Shown here piece by piece: positions 1 to 8,759 of a stretch of DNA of 36,107 nucleotides. Origin of the DNA: Chloroflexota bacterium (GTDB taxonomy: Bacteria; Chloroflexota; Anaerolineae; Aggregatilineales; Phototrophicaceae); assembly GCA_026706395.1 (NCBI GenBank), contig JAPOYU010000078.1, positions 1-36,107 of the forward strand, given 5' to 3'. Position 1 is the stretch's first letter. Each line of letters opens with the position of its first letter. Position numbers and translations under genes: made by a program. Under the pieces are notes generated by a model that saw nothing but the letters and a program-made list of their open reading frames with translations, did no database searches and had not been told where the DNA came from.

Positions 1-54
1 CTGTGGGGTAATCTGGTCGGAATTGCGCGTTACTCTGCCAGCGGAGAGAGTTCA

Positions 55-351
55 TTGATTTATCGGCGACGGGAAAATATGCGAATCGCGCTTAGGAATC
101 TAATGGACACCGTTCTGTTGACTTTGTCGGTTATCGCGTTAGGTATATTCAGCATCGCGGCTATTGTTGAAGTGGCTGGCTTGCTATTTGAACTGCAAAT
201 CTCAGACCTTCTCGTTGAGGCTGCTCTTGGTTCTTTCGCCTTTTTCTTCATACTGCTGTGCTTTTGCTTGCTCTGTACTCGCCTTTTCGCCGGATATGCT
301 AAACGGATCGCCCGCTGCGACAATCGCAAGCCCGGCGCGGAACTCGGCTAA
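55..351 (+). CDS. small two-helix membrane protein, unknown function
   Basis: Not recognised. The frame encodes 98 residues from a TTG at 55, preceded by GGAGAG about six bases upstream; an in-frame ATG at 79 would remove eight residues. Two hydrophobic stretches (about residues 20-45 and 55-75) are separated by a short acidic segment, and a basic tail follows, so a small inner-membrane protein is likely. The next gene, another membrane protein, starts 76 bases downstream on the same strand, so the two may be co-transcribed. The frame could also be spurious, because an overlapping frame of similar length exists. The start choice rests only on the purine-rich GGAGAG. Confidence 0.4.
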   Translation: MIYRRRENMRIALRNLMDTVLLTLSVIALGIFSIAAIVEVAGLLFELQISDLLVEAALGSFAFFFILLCFCLLCTRLFAGYAKRIARCDNRKPGAELG

Positions 352-427
352 GGGCGTTGTATTGTGCTGTTGGCTCGCCTGAGGTCGTGTTAAACTAGCT
401 GACGAGAAAATCGAAAGAGAGCAAACT

Positions 428-1291
428 ATGAACTTCTCAAGTGCTTTTAGGTATCCATTACAAAACCTCGCCAAGGTGCTCAGCATCGTATTGGTCTTGA
501 CGATCGCCTTGTCGATTTGCCTGGGTCTAATCGTAAACAGCTACGACTGGTCGCCTCTCGTGGCAATGCTCTATGGCATCGACCTGGGCGCGGGCTATTC
601 AAACGAGTTTCAGCCATTCAGCTGGTCCACCTTGTTCGGGGTGTTGGGGCTGCTTGTCGTGGCGGTCATCTCCGGTTTCTGGCTCTCCGGCTACAGCGTG
701 GAAGTCGTCCGCTCGGTGATGAATGGCATGGAGACCATGCCCGCCATCCAATTCGGGCGGAACCTGAAAGACGGCTTCTACCTCTTCATTGCGGCCCTGG
801 CCTATGGGCTTCTCTTCGCCGGCTTGATGTTGATCGCATTTACATTTCTCGGTTTGACCGGCTCGCCTGACGGCATGAACATCATCGTTGTGTTGGCATC
901 GGCGATTGTGGCAATCGTCGCCTTTGCCTTCATGGGCTGGGCCTACCTGATCGGCATGGCCCGCTTCGCCGCCGAAGGCGATTACAAAGCCTCCTGGGAG
1001 GTGTTCCGCAATATACGGCTGGCGCGAGAAAACTGGCGCAGCGGTTTAATGCTGCTGCTGTACATGATCGCCTTGACGCTTATCTACGGCGTCGTGCGCA
1101 GCCTGGTCGATGCCGCCCTGGGCGGGCTCACCGGCGGCTTTGACATAGTCAGCATCGCTTTGTGGATCATTGTCTATCACATCTTCAACCTGATGCAGCA
1201 CTTCTCGACGCAGCACTTAATCGCCCAGTTCGGGACGGAAATCGGCATCCGCAGCGATTACTACGATCTTGAGAAGGAAAAGCACGATTAG
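428..1291 (+). CDS. DUF4013-like multi-pass membrane protein (copy 1)
   Basis: A 287-residue membrane protein resembling the DUF4013 family, whose role is unknown. It has about six hydrophobic segments (near residues 17-38, 70-95, 115-145, 150-180, 210-230, 245-265). The segment around residues 93-125 (GYSVEVVRSVMNG, then FGRNLKDGFYLF) matches the family pattern of a membrane helix, an RxVxxG turn and an F..GLK-type amphipathic stretch. The ATG at 428 follows a purine-rich AAAGAGAG. A close paralogue follows 180 bases downstream, and the shared MGWAYLIGMARFA and HFSTQHLIA blocks show tandem duplication. It ends in a charged cytoplasmic-type tail. Family assignment is from remembered motif shape, so the function stays open. 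Confidence 0.8.
   Translation: MNFSSAFRYPLQNLAKVLSIVLVLTIALSICLGLIVNSYDWSPLVAMLYGIDLGAGYSNEFQPFSWSTLFGVLGLLVVAVISGFWLSGYSVEVVRSVMNGMETMPAIQFGRNLKDGFYLFIAALAYGLLFAGLMLIAFTFLGLTGSPDGMNIIVVLASAIVAIVAFAFMGWAYLIGMARFAAEGDYKASWEVFRNIRLARENWRSGLMLLLYMIALTLIYGVVRSLVDAALGGLTGGFDIVSIALWIIVYHIFNLMQHFSTQHLIAQFGTEIGIRSDYYDLEKEKHD
1196..1227 (+). repeat. 32-bp identical segment shared by the tandem paralogues (second copy at 2219-2250)
   Basis: The stretch encoding QHFSTQHLIAH/Q is identical for 32 bases in the two DUF4013-like genes (1196-1227 and 2219-2250), including silent codon positions, while flanking codons have drifted. Confidence 0.8.
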
Positions 1292-1471
1292 GCCTGATTT
1301 GAGTAGGTTGGGGGCGGACTTAAGGTCGCCTAGCGCATCAAGCCGTTTATAGCTGGGTTCCCGCGCGAATTAGTGATATCGACCTTCTCCCGTTCCAAAG
1401 TGTCGGCTTAGCGTATGAACGAATCTAAGAAGCCAATGTCACCATATTAACTGGTACCGCGAGGCAAACAA

Positions 1472-2320
1472 ATGAGCTTTTCAAAGGCATTTAAGTATCC
1501 CCTGAACAGTTTCGGCGATGTCTTCTCCCTGGTGCTAGTATTGACAATCGCCGTCGCCGTATTCCTCGGCGTCGCGCTCAATTCTTACGATTGGACGCCG
1601 ATCCTGGCGGAGATCTATGATCTGGATCCGAACGAATACTATATCGGCGAGCCGGAACCGCTGAATGGCATGGCGGTATTCGGACTGTTGGGCGCTCTGG
1701 TTGTCTTCATCGTTGAGGGCTTCTGGCTCTCCGGTTACAGCATAGAGGTCATCCGCTCCGTGATGAGCGAAGTGGAATTAATGCCCAAAATTGACTTCGG
1801 ACGGAATCTGAAAGACGGCATTTACTTGTTCGCTTCGAGCCTGGTCTACTGGATCATCTTCATCGTAATAATTGTCGTCAGTATGCTCGCGCACAAGCTG
1901 ACGCAGGCGAACGCCATCGTGACAGTGGTATCGGTCGTAGTCACCGTGGTTGCTGTGGCGCTCATGGGTTGGGCTTACCTGATCGGCATGGCGCGCTTCG
2001 CAGTCGACCACGATTACAGATCCGCCTGGCAGATTCGGGAGAATCTGCTGCGTGCGCGCAAACATTGGCCAGAGGGCGCGGGTCTGCTCTTTTACATGGT
2101 GGCGCTTACCTTCGTCTACGGCATTTTCCGCGGCATAGTTGAGGGCATTTTTGGCGGCGTCACCGGTATGGTTGGCCTCACGCTGTCCATCGTCATCTAC
2201 TACTTTTTCAACCTGTTTCAGCACTTCTCGACGCAGCACTTAATCGCCCATTTCGCGATCGAAATCGGCCTCAGTACCGATCATTTGATTCAGGATAAAG
2301 CGAAGGTGGGTTACGCCTGA
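1472..2320 (+). CDS. DUF4013-like multi-pass membrane protein (copy 2)
   Basis: A 282-residue paralogue of the preceding gene with the same plan: N-terminal SFSKAFKYPL, a first helix near residues 18-38, the GFWLSGYSIEVIRSVMS block near 88-104, FGRNLKDGIYLF, MGWAYLIGMARFA and the C-terminal HFSTQHLIA. The ATG at 1472 follows GAGGCAAACAA, a reasonable ribosome binding site. The loop after the first helix is acidic (DLDPNEYYIGEPEP) and differs most between copies. Its last ten bases overlap the end of the convergent SRPBCC gene. The 180 bases between the copies hold no gene. A structural or membrane-homeostasis role is possible but nothing in the sequence shows it. Confidence 0.82.
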   Translation: MSFSKAFKYPLNSFGDVFSLVLVLTIAVAVFLGVALNSYDWTPILAEIYDLDPNEYYIGEPEPLNGMAVFGLLGALVVFIVEGFWLSGYSIEVIRSVMSEVELMPKIDFGRNLKDGIYLFASSLVYWIIFIVIIVVSMLAHKLTQANAIVTVVSVVVTVVAVALMGWAYLIGMARFAVDHDYRSAWQIRENLLRARKHWPEGAGLLFYMVALTFVYGIFRGIVEGIFGGVTGMVGLTLSIVIYYFFNLFQHFSTQHLIAHFAIEIGLSTDHLIQDKAKVGYA

Positions 2321-2781
2321 GGCGGGTAGGTGATTCCGGATGCGCTGGTGCCACTCTGCGAATCCAGCACCTGCTTGAGCTGCTCCAATTCGCGGCGCAG
2401 CACGCCCTTCAGCGTCAGATTGAAGAATATTCCAAACCAGAAGAACCAGCGCGTGCGGATGAACAGCGACTCCCTGACGTTGGTCTGCTGCCCGCGGTGC
2501 TCGAATGTCATCGTACTTACGAAGGGGAAACCCCAGTAAGAGCCCTTCAGCTCGATTTTCCTGTTGCGCTCGTAATCCGTCACATCACAGTTGACGAAGC
2601 CGCCGCGCCCCATGATCCGCCGCGTCATCGCCACCATCGTCCCGGCGCGGATCGGGTCGCCGTTGGTCATGCCGATGTTCTGCACGTTTCGCCAGTGAAC
2701 ATCATTGTTGAAATCGCCAACATAGCGAAAGACTTGAAAGACCGGACGGTTTATCAGCACCTGTGTCTCGAACCTCGGCAT
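2311..2781 (-). CDS. SRPBCC (START/polyketide cyclase-like) protein
   Basis: A 156-residue protein of the SRPBCC helix-grip fold, which binds hydrophobic ligands in a cavity. The N-terminus (FETQVLINRPVFQVFRYVGDF) has the typical beta-strand, then a PxxxVFxYVxDxxN-type helix. The middle carries alternating strands (residues 45-120), and the C-terminal helix (about 125-140, LKGVLRRELEQLKQVLD) is the long lid helix. The start ATG at 2781 follows CAGGGGATCA. It converges with the second DUF4013 gene and overlaps it by ten bases. No catalytic residues can be assigned, so a cyclase, a lipid-binding role or a toxin-like coenzyme Q-binding role cannot be told apart. Confidence 0.8.
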   Translation of the reverse strand: MPRFETQVLINRPVFQVFRYVGDFNNDVHWRNVQNIGMTNGDPIRAGTMVAMTRRIMGRGGFVNCDVTDYERNRKIELKGSYWGFPFVSTMTFEHRGQQTNVRESLFIRTRWFFWFGIFFNLTLKGVLRRELEQLKQVLDSQSGTSASGITYPPQA

Positions 2782-3033
2782 TGATCCCCTGCTTTCGCTC
2801 TTCTGGCCATTACCAGGCGCGGTCTAATTCGCCACGTACCGCCAGCCTGCAATCGACTTGATTGTAGCGCAATCATCAGCGGGGCACAAAGGCGTGCCAA
2901 CAAGGCCGGGGTAAAACGCTGAGGATCGATCGTCTCGCGGCAATCAAGGATTTAATCTCGGCGTGTTATGTGTCTCTATGGTGAATTCGGTCATTTCTTC
3001 CACCGTCGCCGGGCGGCCTAAACCAGCCGCGCC

Positions 3034-3885
3034 TTACAGAACACCGGAAAGCGACAAGTAGAGGAAGACCCAGCTCGTCACCCAGACCAGCGCGTCGATG
3101 CGGTCGAGCACGCCGCCGTGCCCGGGGAAGACATTGAATCCGGCGACATAGCTGTCCTTGACGCGAAAGAAGCGTTTCATGGCTGACTCGAATAAATCGC
3201 CGCCCACCGCCAGCAAGGGACCCGCCACAATCATCGGTATCAGCCAGGGCTCAAGCGCGCCGGTAAACTGCAGCAGCAAAAATGTGGGAATCCAGGCGCC
3301 TAGTATCCCGCCGATCGCGCCTTCAATTGTCTTATTCGGCGAAATCTTCGGCGCCAGCTTCTTCTTGCCAAATACCCGCCCGAAGACATAACCGAAGGTA
3401 TCCGTTCCCCAAGTGATGGCGAATACCACAAAGGTCCAGATCAAGCCGTCCTCCGGCGCATTGCGTATGCTAACCATGAAGGCTGCCGGAAAAGCGACAT
3501 AGAATACGCCGGACAGCGTGGTGCCGACTTGCGCCAGCGCCCGCGCCACTTGCTTGGGATGGCGGGTGAACTCCAATATGAATGTCAATACGACGCACAG
3601 CGCCAGCGCTTGCTGCCACAACCCGTCCTCACCCAAGTAGAATGCCGTGACCACGGCGATGCCGGTGGGGATCCCGGTCAGCGAACTGCCTTGCGTCGGC
3701 GTATCCTTCTCCATGACAAAGAATTCCAGCATGCCGATAGCCATCACCGGCAGAATCAAGCCGAAGAATAGCCCGCCGCCCGCAAAGGACACCAGGATCG
3801 CAATGGGCAGCAATACGCTCGCCGTAATAAGCCGGATGCGCAGTTCAGAGGGTTCCGCGGAGTCGGTGACGCGACTCTCCCGCAT
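3034..3885 (-). CDS. cdsA: phosphatidate cytidylyltransferase (CDP-diglyceride synthase)
   Basis: Makes CDP-diacylglycerol from phosphatidic acid and CTP in the membrane, the branch point of phospholipid synthesis. The protein has about seven to eight membrane helices. Typical motifs are WGTDTFGYVFGRVFGKKKL, then SPNKTIEGAIGG, and the C-terminal family signature with GGDLFESAMKR, KD, PGHGGVLDRID. The start at 3885 is chosen because GGAGG (3894-3898) sits eight bases upstream of it; the ATG at 3900 contains that GGAGG within its first codons and lacks a site of its own. The product is 283 residues, normal for the family. The spacing between KD and PGHGG is nine residues rather than the usual five. 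It lies apart from frr-uppS, with which cdsA is often clustered. Confidence 0.93.
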   Translation of the reverse strand: MRESRVTDSAEPSELRIRLITASVLLPIAILVSFAGGGLFFGLILPVMAIGMLEFFVMEKDTPTQGSSLTGIPTGIAVVTAFYLGEDGLWQQALALCVVLTFILEFTRHPKQVARALAQVGTTLSGVFYVAFPAAFMVSIRNAPEDGLIWTFVVFAITWGTDTFGYVFGRVFGKKKLAPKISPNKTIEGAIGGILGAWIPTFLLLQFTGALEPWLIPMIVAGPLLAVGGDLFESAMKRFFRVKDSYVAGFNVFPGHGGVLDRIDALVWVTSWVFLYLSLSGVL

Positions 3886-3893
3886 GCCACCAG

Positions 3894-3898
3894 CCTCC
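3894..3898 (-). promoter_or_regulatory. Shine-Dalgarno GGAGG deciding the cdsA start
   Basis: On the minus strand GGAGG lies eight bases before the ATG at 3885. It overlaps codons 1-2 of the longer frame beginning at 3900, which argues that translation begins at 3885. Confidence 0.6.
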
Positions 3899-4006
3899 AT
3901 AGGCTATATGGGACTCGCCTATCAATTTTCATTCCAGGCGCAGATTCTGTCAAGTTTACCGCGCCAATTAGATTGCAGCCTGGCGCTGCCCTGCCTGTTT
4001 GCTGTT

Positions 4007-4034
4007 TTGACGCCAGTCTGGCATGGCATATAAT
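4007..4034 (+). promoter_or_regulatory. sigma-70-type promoter for the Ser/Thr kinase gene
   Basis: TTGACG (4007-4012), a 16-base spacer, and a perfect TATAAT (4029-4034). Transcription would start near 4041. An ATG at 4023 lies inside this promoter, so it cannot be the kinase start if the promoter is used. Confidence 0.7.
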
Positions 4035-4103
4035 CGCTTTGCGTTTAGGCGCGATCGTCCGCGCATTTCGGTCGCTGTGGCCGTCATGACTTCGGTAATC
4101 AGC

Positions 4104-6305
4104 ATGTCTTCAGCTCTCATCGGCAAATTGGTCAACGGTTATGAAATCCTCAGCCAGGTCGGGCAGGGCGGCATGGCGACCGTCTTCCTCGCCCGCCAAC
4201 AGTCGATGAATCGCAACGTTGCGCTCAAGTTCCTGCCCAGCGCCTATCTGAACGATGAATCATATTTGCAGCGCTTCGAACGCGAAGTGAGGATCGTCAC
4301 TCGGCTCGAGCACCGCAACATCGTGCCCGTCTACGATTTCGGTGAATACGAGGGCCAGCCCTACATCGCCATGCGTTATATGCCGTCCGGTTCGGTGGAG
4401 GAGTTGCTCGCGGCCGGCAAGATAGCCCTGCCCCGCGTCCTCAGCATCGTTGAGCAAGTCGCTTCCGCCCTCGATTACGCGCATCAGAACGGCATCCTGC
4501 ATCGTGACCTCAAGCCGAGCAACATCCTGCTCGACGACGGCGGCGGCGTTTTCATCACCGACTTTGGCATCGCGCGCATCCTGAGCGAGAGCGGCAGCAA
4601 CATCACCACCCAAGGCGTTGTCGGCACGCCCAGCTACATGTCGCCGGAGCAAGCGCAAGGCGAGCCGCTAGACGGCCGCAGCGATGTATACGCCCTGGGC
4701 GTTATGCTCTTCGAGTTGATCACCGGGCGCCGCCCATTCGAGAGCGACACACCCTACAGCATCGCCGTCTTGCATGTCACTGCGCCGCCGCCTTCACCGC
4801 GGGACTTTGAGCCGAGCTTGTCTCTACGGGTCGAGCAAGTGATCATGCGCGCCTTGCAAAAGGCGCCCCAAGACAGATACGCCAACGCCGGTGAATTGGC
4901 TGAGGCGCTGCGACTGGCGATCGAAGCGGAAACAGGATCGGCCGGCCTCGACGCTACCGCCAGCGGACCGGATCAGCAGGTTCCCGGACGCGGGACAGGC
5001 CCCTCGGCGCCCACAACCAATAATTTGCCGATCTCCGCTGAAAGTCCGCCAAGAGTTGCCAGAGCTCCGTCAGTTCCCCGCCAGTTGCTGTCACCCAAGC
5101 GCGGGCGCATGTGGCTGGGAATGGCTGCCGGGGGCGCTCTTGGCTGCGGGCTCTTGCTGGTCTTGCTGGGGGTGGCGGCCTCGCTTCTCGGCATCCTCCC
5201 CAGCGACAGCGCGGCCGCAAGCACGGCCACGCAGAACTCGATGACGGTTGTGGAACCGTCGGCGGCGCTGACCGCGTCTGATCAACCGGCTCCCACAGCA
5301 ACGGCAACTCTTGTCCGCGCCACTGATCTGATTCAGTCGACGCTGGCTTCGCTGAACGCCTTCGCTGATGCCACATTTACTGCGGAAGCGCTTCGGCCGA
5401 CGGCCAGGCCGGCCGACATTCAACCGGTTGGCGTCCGAGAGCGACCGGTCCTCAACCAAGCGCTGCAAGACGCTGACGGAGAACTCGTCTACTTCGGCGC
5501 AGCTGAGAACGACGGAGAAACTGAGCCGGTCTTTGAGATCGTCACGCTGAATCTGGGTACCTGGGAGACGCGCGGTTTTGGCGCCCCCGGCGGCAGCAGC
5601 AGCTACCCCCAGGCATCGCCGGACGGGCGCTGGATCGCCTTTCAGTCAAATCGTGACGGCGATTTCGACATCTACGTGGCGAATCGTCTGGGCGGTCAAA
5701 TACGGCAACTCACGCAGAACGATGTTTGGGATCGCTTGCCGGCTTGGTCGCCGGATGGCAGCTGGATCGTCTATTCATCCGATGTCCGCGGCGACGAGAC
5801 CTTCGATCTGTATCGCGTACGGCCGGATGGCGCGGCGCCGCAGCCGCTCTACAGCGATGGCTGGCGCAACAGCCACGCGCGTTACAGCCCGGATGGCCGC
5901 TCAATGGTTTTCACAGCCGGGCAGAACATGCGGGATGCGCGGAGCTGGGAGCTGCGTCTGCTTGATCTGGCCAGTGGGGAGAGCCGCCTGCTCACACAGA
6001 ATGATGGGCGCGACGCCTCGCCGGTCTTCAGCCCGAATGGTCAGCGCATCACCTACGTGGCAACGACAGGCGGCGCTCGCTCGCTCGTCAGCATGAATGT
6101 GAATGGGGCTGATCGAATCGTGCTGTATTCGGGACCGGGCAGCGTTTGGGCAGCGAGTTACAGCCCGGACGGCCGCTACATCATCGTCACGGCAACGCTC
6201 AATGGCGTGGATCAACTGTTCCTGATGGAGGCGGATGGCGGCAATGTGCAACAGATCACGACAACTGGCGGCGCTTATGCCTCGTGGATTCCGCCCATTC
6301 GATGA
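4104..6305 (+). CDS. membrane Ser/Thr protein kinase with PD40 beta-propeller sensor domain
   Basis: A bacterial Hanks-type kinase joined to an extracytoplasmic propeller. Numbered from the ATG at 4104 (733 residues): glycine loop GQGGMATV near 21-28, catalytic Lys in VALKF near 42, HRDLKPSN near 133, DFGIARI near 153, and [10 protein letters not shown] in the activation segment. A low-complexity linker follows, then one membrane helix near 336-365. The C-terminal half holds about five PD40/TolB-like repeats with SPDGRWIAF-, SPDGSWIVY- and [13 protein letters not shown] motifs, ending in a blade at the stop. It probably senses an envelope signal and phosphorylates cytoplasmic targets. The 4104 start fits the family N-terminus ([14 protein letters not shown]); an ATG at 4086 is the alternative, and the ATG at 4023 is inside the promoter. 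The last 50 bases overlap the convergent azlC-like gene. Confidence 0.93.
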   Translation: MSSALIGKLVNGYEILSQVGQGGMATVFLARQQSMNRNVALKFLPSAYLNDESYLQRFEREVRIVTRLEHRNIVPVYDFGEYEGQPYIAMRYMPSGSVEELLAAGKIALPRVLSIVEQVASALDYAHQNGILHRDLKPSNILLDDGGGVFITDFGIARILSESGSNITTQGVVGTPSYMSPEQAQGEPLDGRSDVYALGVMLFELITGRRPFESDTPYSIAVLHVTAPPPSPRDFEPSLSLRVEQVIMRALQKAPQDRYANAGELAEALRLAIEAETGSAGLDATASGPDQQVPGRGTGPSAPTTNNLPISAESPPRVARAPSVPRQLLSPKRGRMWLGMAAGGALGCGLLLVLLGVAASLLGILPSDSAAASTATQNSMTVVEPSAALTASDQPAPTATATLVRATDLIQSTLASLNAFADATFTAEALRPTARPADIQPVGVRERPVLNQALQDADGELVYFGAAENDGETEPVFEIVTLNLGTWETRGFGAPGGSSSYPQASPDGRWIAFQSNRDGDFDIYVANRLGGQIRQLTQNDVWDRLPAWSPDGSWIVYSSDVRGDETFDLYRVRPDGAAPQPLYSDGWRNSHARYSPDGRSMVFTAGQNMRDARSWELRLLDLASGESRLLTQNDGRDASPVFSPNGQRITYVATTGGARSLVSMNVNGADRIVLYSGPGSVWAASYSPDGRYIIVTATLNGVDQLFLMEADGGNVQQITTTGGAYASWIPPIR

Positions 6306-6990
6306 GCAATCCGACAGCGATGCCGGCGAGACCGCCGACCAGCAAGCCGAGGCGATTGGGTAAGCTGGCGGTCGCCAATGACGCCGCGGCGGCGACCAAG
6401 GCGCAGGCGAGCATCGGCCGGCTCTTGACCAGCGGCACGACGATGCCGATGAATGTCACTGTCATGGCGAATTCCAGGCCCCAGGCGGCCGCGTCGCCCA
6501 GTTGAGAACCGGCGACGATGCCGACTAATGTGCACAGTTGCCAGTTGCAATAAAAAGGCAGGGCGGAGCCGAGGTAATACCATTGGCCGCGGGGAGTCTG
6601 GCCTTCAGCGTGAAAGCGGCGGATGACCACGGCGTAGGTTTCGTCCGTGAGCATGAAGCCAAGCGGCGCCAGCCAGCGCTGCCCGAGATGTCGCATAAAC
6701 GGGGCGAGGGAGGCGGCGTAGAGCGCGTGGCGGAGGTTAACTATGAATGTTGTGAAAACAATGAAAGGCAGCCCGATGCCCTGGGCGTACAGGCCGAGCG
6801 CGATGAATTGAGCCGAACCGGCGAAGACAATCAGTGACATGCCCATGGCGGCGGACGGCGTCAGCGCGCGTTCCCCGCTAATCGCCAGCGCGCCGAAGAT
6901 GATGCCGAAGGGCGCAGCGCCGATCATCATCGGGATGGTGTCTTTGGCGCCGCTTGAGAACTCACGTATAGCTGTGGACTTTGGTGGCAT
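6256..6990 (-). CDS. azlC: AzlC-family amino-acid exporter subunit
   Basis: A 244-residue membrane protein of the AzlC family, the large subunit of AzlCD branched-chain amino-acid exporters. Diagnostic stretches are [16 protein letters not shown] (residues about 21-37), [12 protein letters not shown], the [14 protein letters not shown] block and LTDETYAV. It has about six hydrophobic segments. The usual small partner AzlD is not next to it, so the partner may be elsewhere or the protein may act alone. The gene converges on the kinase gene and their 3' ends overlap by 50 bases. No clear ribosome binding site precedes the ATG at 6990. The substrate is inferred from the family only. Confidence 0.85.
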   Translation of the reverse strand: MPPKSTAIREFSSGAKDTIPMMIGAAPFGIIFGALAISGERALTPSAAMGMSLIVFAGSAQFIALGLYAQGIGLPFIVFTTFIVNLRHALYAASLAPFMRHLGQRWLAPLGFMLTDETYAVVIRRFHAEGQTPRGQWYYLGSALPFYCNWQLCTLVGIVAGSQLGDAAAWGLEFAMTVTFIGIVVPLVKSRPMLACALVAAAASLATASLPNRLGLLVGGLAGIAVGLLIEWAESTRHKRRQLS

Positions 6991-7083
6991 CTGTGTCGTG
7001 ACGCTAATTTCGGGGACAGAATGTCAGATTTTCGCGGACGGAAGACGCGGCGTTGCGCAGTTACGCTGCTGGGCAAATGGCGA

Positions 7084-7089
7084 TATAAT
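7084..7089 (+). promoter_or_regulatory. TATAAT -10 element upstream of frr
   Basis: A perfect TATAAT at 7084-7089, about 145 bases before the frr start. The -35 position (7061-7066, TTACGC at 17-base spacing) is poor, so this is a partial promoter call. Confidence 0.4.
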
Positions 7090-7232
7090 AGGGTTATTCG
7101 GCCGCATTGGCAACTGTTGCGTAACGCTGCGGGCCGTTCACATCATCGGCATTTAACATAGGCAGTGATTGAAGCCAGGGCGTGCGCTGGAGTAGGCCTG
7201 ATGTTTGCTTGCTGGAAAGAAGGAAGTGCACC

Positions 7233-7790
7233 ATGATTGAAGAGATTCTTGATGAAGCCAGGAGCAAGATGAAATCGACCTTGTCGGTTTTCCGCGACGA
7301 GTTGAGCCGCATGCGCAGCGGGCGCGCGAGTACAGCGCTGGTCGACCGCATGATGATTGAATATTACGGCCAAGATACCGAGCTTCGTCAGCTGGCTAGC
7401 ATCTCCACGCCTGAAGCGATGCAAATACTGATTCGACCGTACGATAAGAGCGCAGTACGAAACATCGAGAAGGCGATACAAATGTCGGACATTGGCGTGA
7501 ACCCCAATGTTGATGGCGAGAATATCCGTTTGAACATGCCGGCCTTGACGCGTGAACGCCGGCTGGAACTGGTGAAGTTCCTTAATCGGCGGATGGAAGA
7601 CAACCGCGTGGCGATACGCAATATTCGGCGTTCAGCCAATAGCGACTTGCAGGATTTTGAGAAGGAAAAGTTGATCTCGGAAGATGATCGCAAACGGGGT
7701 GAAGCGGAAGTACAAAAGCTGACGGACCAGTTTGTGGCGGAGATTGGCGAGCTAGGCGCGCTGAAAGAAAAGGACATTATGGAGGTTTAG
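7233..7790 (+). CDS. frr: ribosome recycling factor
   Basis: Splits post-termination ribosomes together with EF-G. From the ATG at 7233 the protein is 185 residues, exactly the usual length; AGAAGGAAG upstream gives a good ribosome binding site, and a frame opening 51 bases earlier adds only non-homologous residues. The N-terminal helix contains FRDELSRMRSGRAS, followed by the IRPYDKSAVRNIEKAI segment and the two long C-terminal helices with LTRERRLELVKFL and RNIRRSAN. A hairpin follows the stop codon, and uppS begins about 170 bases further on the same strand. This neighbourhood (frr-uppS) is conserved across many bacteria; pyrH and tsf are not present here. Confidence 0.97.
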   Translation: MIEEILDEARSKMKSTLSVFRDELSRMRSGRASTALVDRMMIEYYGQDTELRQLASISTPEAMQILIRPYDKSAVRNIEKAIQMSDIGVNPNVDGENIRLNMPALTRERRLELVKFLNRRMEDNRVAIRNIRRSANSDLQDFEKEKLISEDDRKRGEAEVQKLTDQFVAEIGELGALKEKDIMEV

Positions 7791-7792
7791 CC

Positions 7793-7844
7793 ATCTGGCT
7801 CTGGACCGCGCTTCGACGTCGCCTTGAGCGGCAAGCCAGATTTT
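7793..7844 (+). terminator. hairpin between frr and uppS, possible weak terminator or attenuator
   Basis: ATCTGGCT (7793-7800) pairs perfectly with AGCCAGAT (7834-7841), directly after the frr stop. An inner CCGC/GCGG pair could extend the structure. Only a short T stretch follows, so complete termination is doubtful and read-through into uppS is possible. Confidence 0.45.
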
Positions 7845-7961
7845 GATGCGGGCGACTGGCTCTACCCCTGAAGCTGTTGGTGAGACACCTGCCAAGCCGC
7901 AGTGTAAACGTAAGATGATAATCGGGATGACGAATCGGAATAGGCAGTTCGGATAGGATTT

Positions 7962-8759
7962 ATGGCCTTATTGACACGAGAGAACGGGCACGCGCGGGCC
8001 GAATTGGCACCGCTGGAGAAAGTTCCGACACATGTCGCCATCATCATGGATGGCAACGGACGTTGGGCGCGGCAGCGTGGATTGCCGCGTTCCGAAGGGC
8101 ACAGGCAGGGCACGGACAATCTGCGTCAGATCATTCGCGCCGCGGTTGAATTTGGCGTTTCGATCATGACGATATATGCCTTCTCGACCGAGAATTGGTC
8201 GCGGCCGAGACGCGAAGTCATGCTCTTGATGCGGATCCTGGAGATGGTGATCGACCGCGAATTGCAGGAACTGCACGAAGAAGGCGTGCAAATCCGCCAT
8301 ATCGGCGAGCTGGACGGCATTGCGAATCGGCTGGCGCGCAAGGTCCAAGACGCCTGCGAGTATACGCGACACAATCAGCGCTTGATCTTGAATGTCGCAT
8401 TCAATTACGGGGGACGCGACGAGATTGTGCACGCGGTGCAGAATATCGTGCGGGACGGCATTCCGGCGCAGGAGATCTCCGAAGCGACTATCAGCGACTA
8501 TATCTACACGAGCGACTTGCCCGATCCCGACTTGATCATTCGGACCAGCGGCGAGTTCCGCCTGAGCAATTTCCTCATTTGGCAAGGCGCTTATAGCGAG
8601 ATCTACACGACGGAGACATATTGGCCCGCTTTTGATCGGGCGGAGTTCCACAAGGCCCTGGCCGAATACGGCAACCGTCGACGGCGTTTCGGGCGCACAG
8701 ATGAGCAAATCGACGCCGAATATCGGTTGCTCAAGAGCGCAAAGCGGAGCCGGCTTTGA
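7962..8759 (+). CDS. uppS: undecaprenyl diphosphate synthase (cis-prenyltransferase)
   Basis: Condenses isopentenyl diphosphate onto farnesyl diphosphate to make the C55 carrier for peptidoglycan and other envelope glycans. The 265-residue protein shows the substrate-binding IMDGNGRWA motif (Asp near residue 30), [28 protein letters not shown] and the C-terminal signature [22 protein letters not shown]. The ATG at 7962 follows ATAGGA. Its stop codon overlaps the start of the aldo/keto reductase in a TGATG arrangement, implying translational coupling. An N-terminal extension of about 20 residues precedes the catalytic core, within the family range. Confidence 0.96.
   Translation: MALLTRENGHARAELAPLEKVPTHVAIIMDGNGRWARQRGLPRSEGHRQGTDNLRQIIRAAVEFGVSIMTIYAFSTENWSRPRREVMLLMRILEMVIDRELQELHEEGVQIRHIGELDGIANRLARKVQDACEYTRHNQRLILNVAFNYGGRDEIVHAVQNIVRDGIPAQEISEATISDYIYTSDLPDPDLIIRTSGEFRLSNFLIWQGAYSEIYTTETYWPAFDRAEFHKALAEYGNRRRRFGRTDEQIDAEYRLLKSAKRSRL

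Noticed and set aside
4023..4103. Kinase start at the ATG at 4023
   Set aside because: That ATG lies between the -35 and the -10 of a near-consensus promoter; the extra residues do not resemble kinase N-termini.
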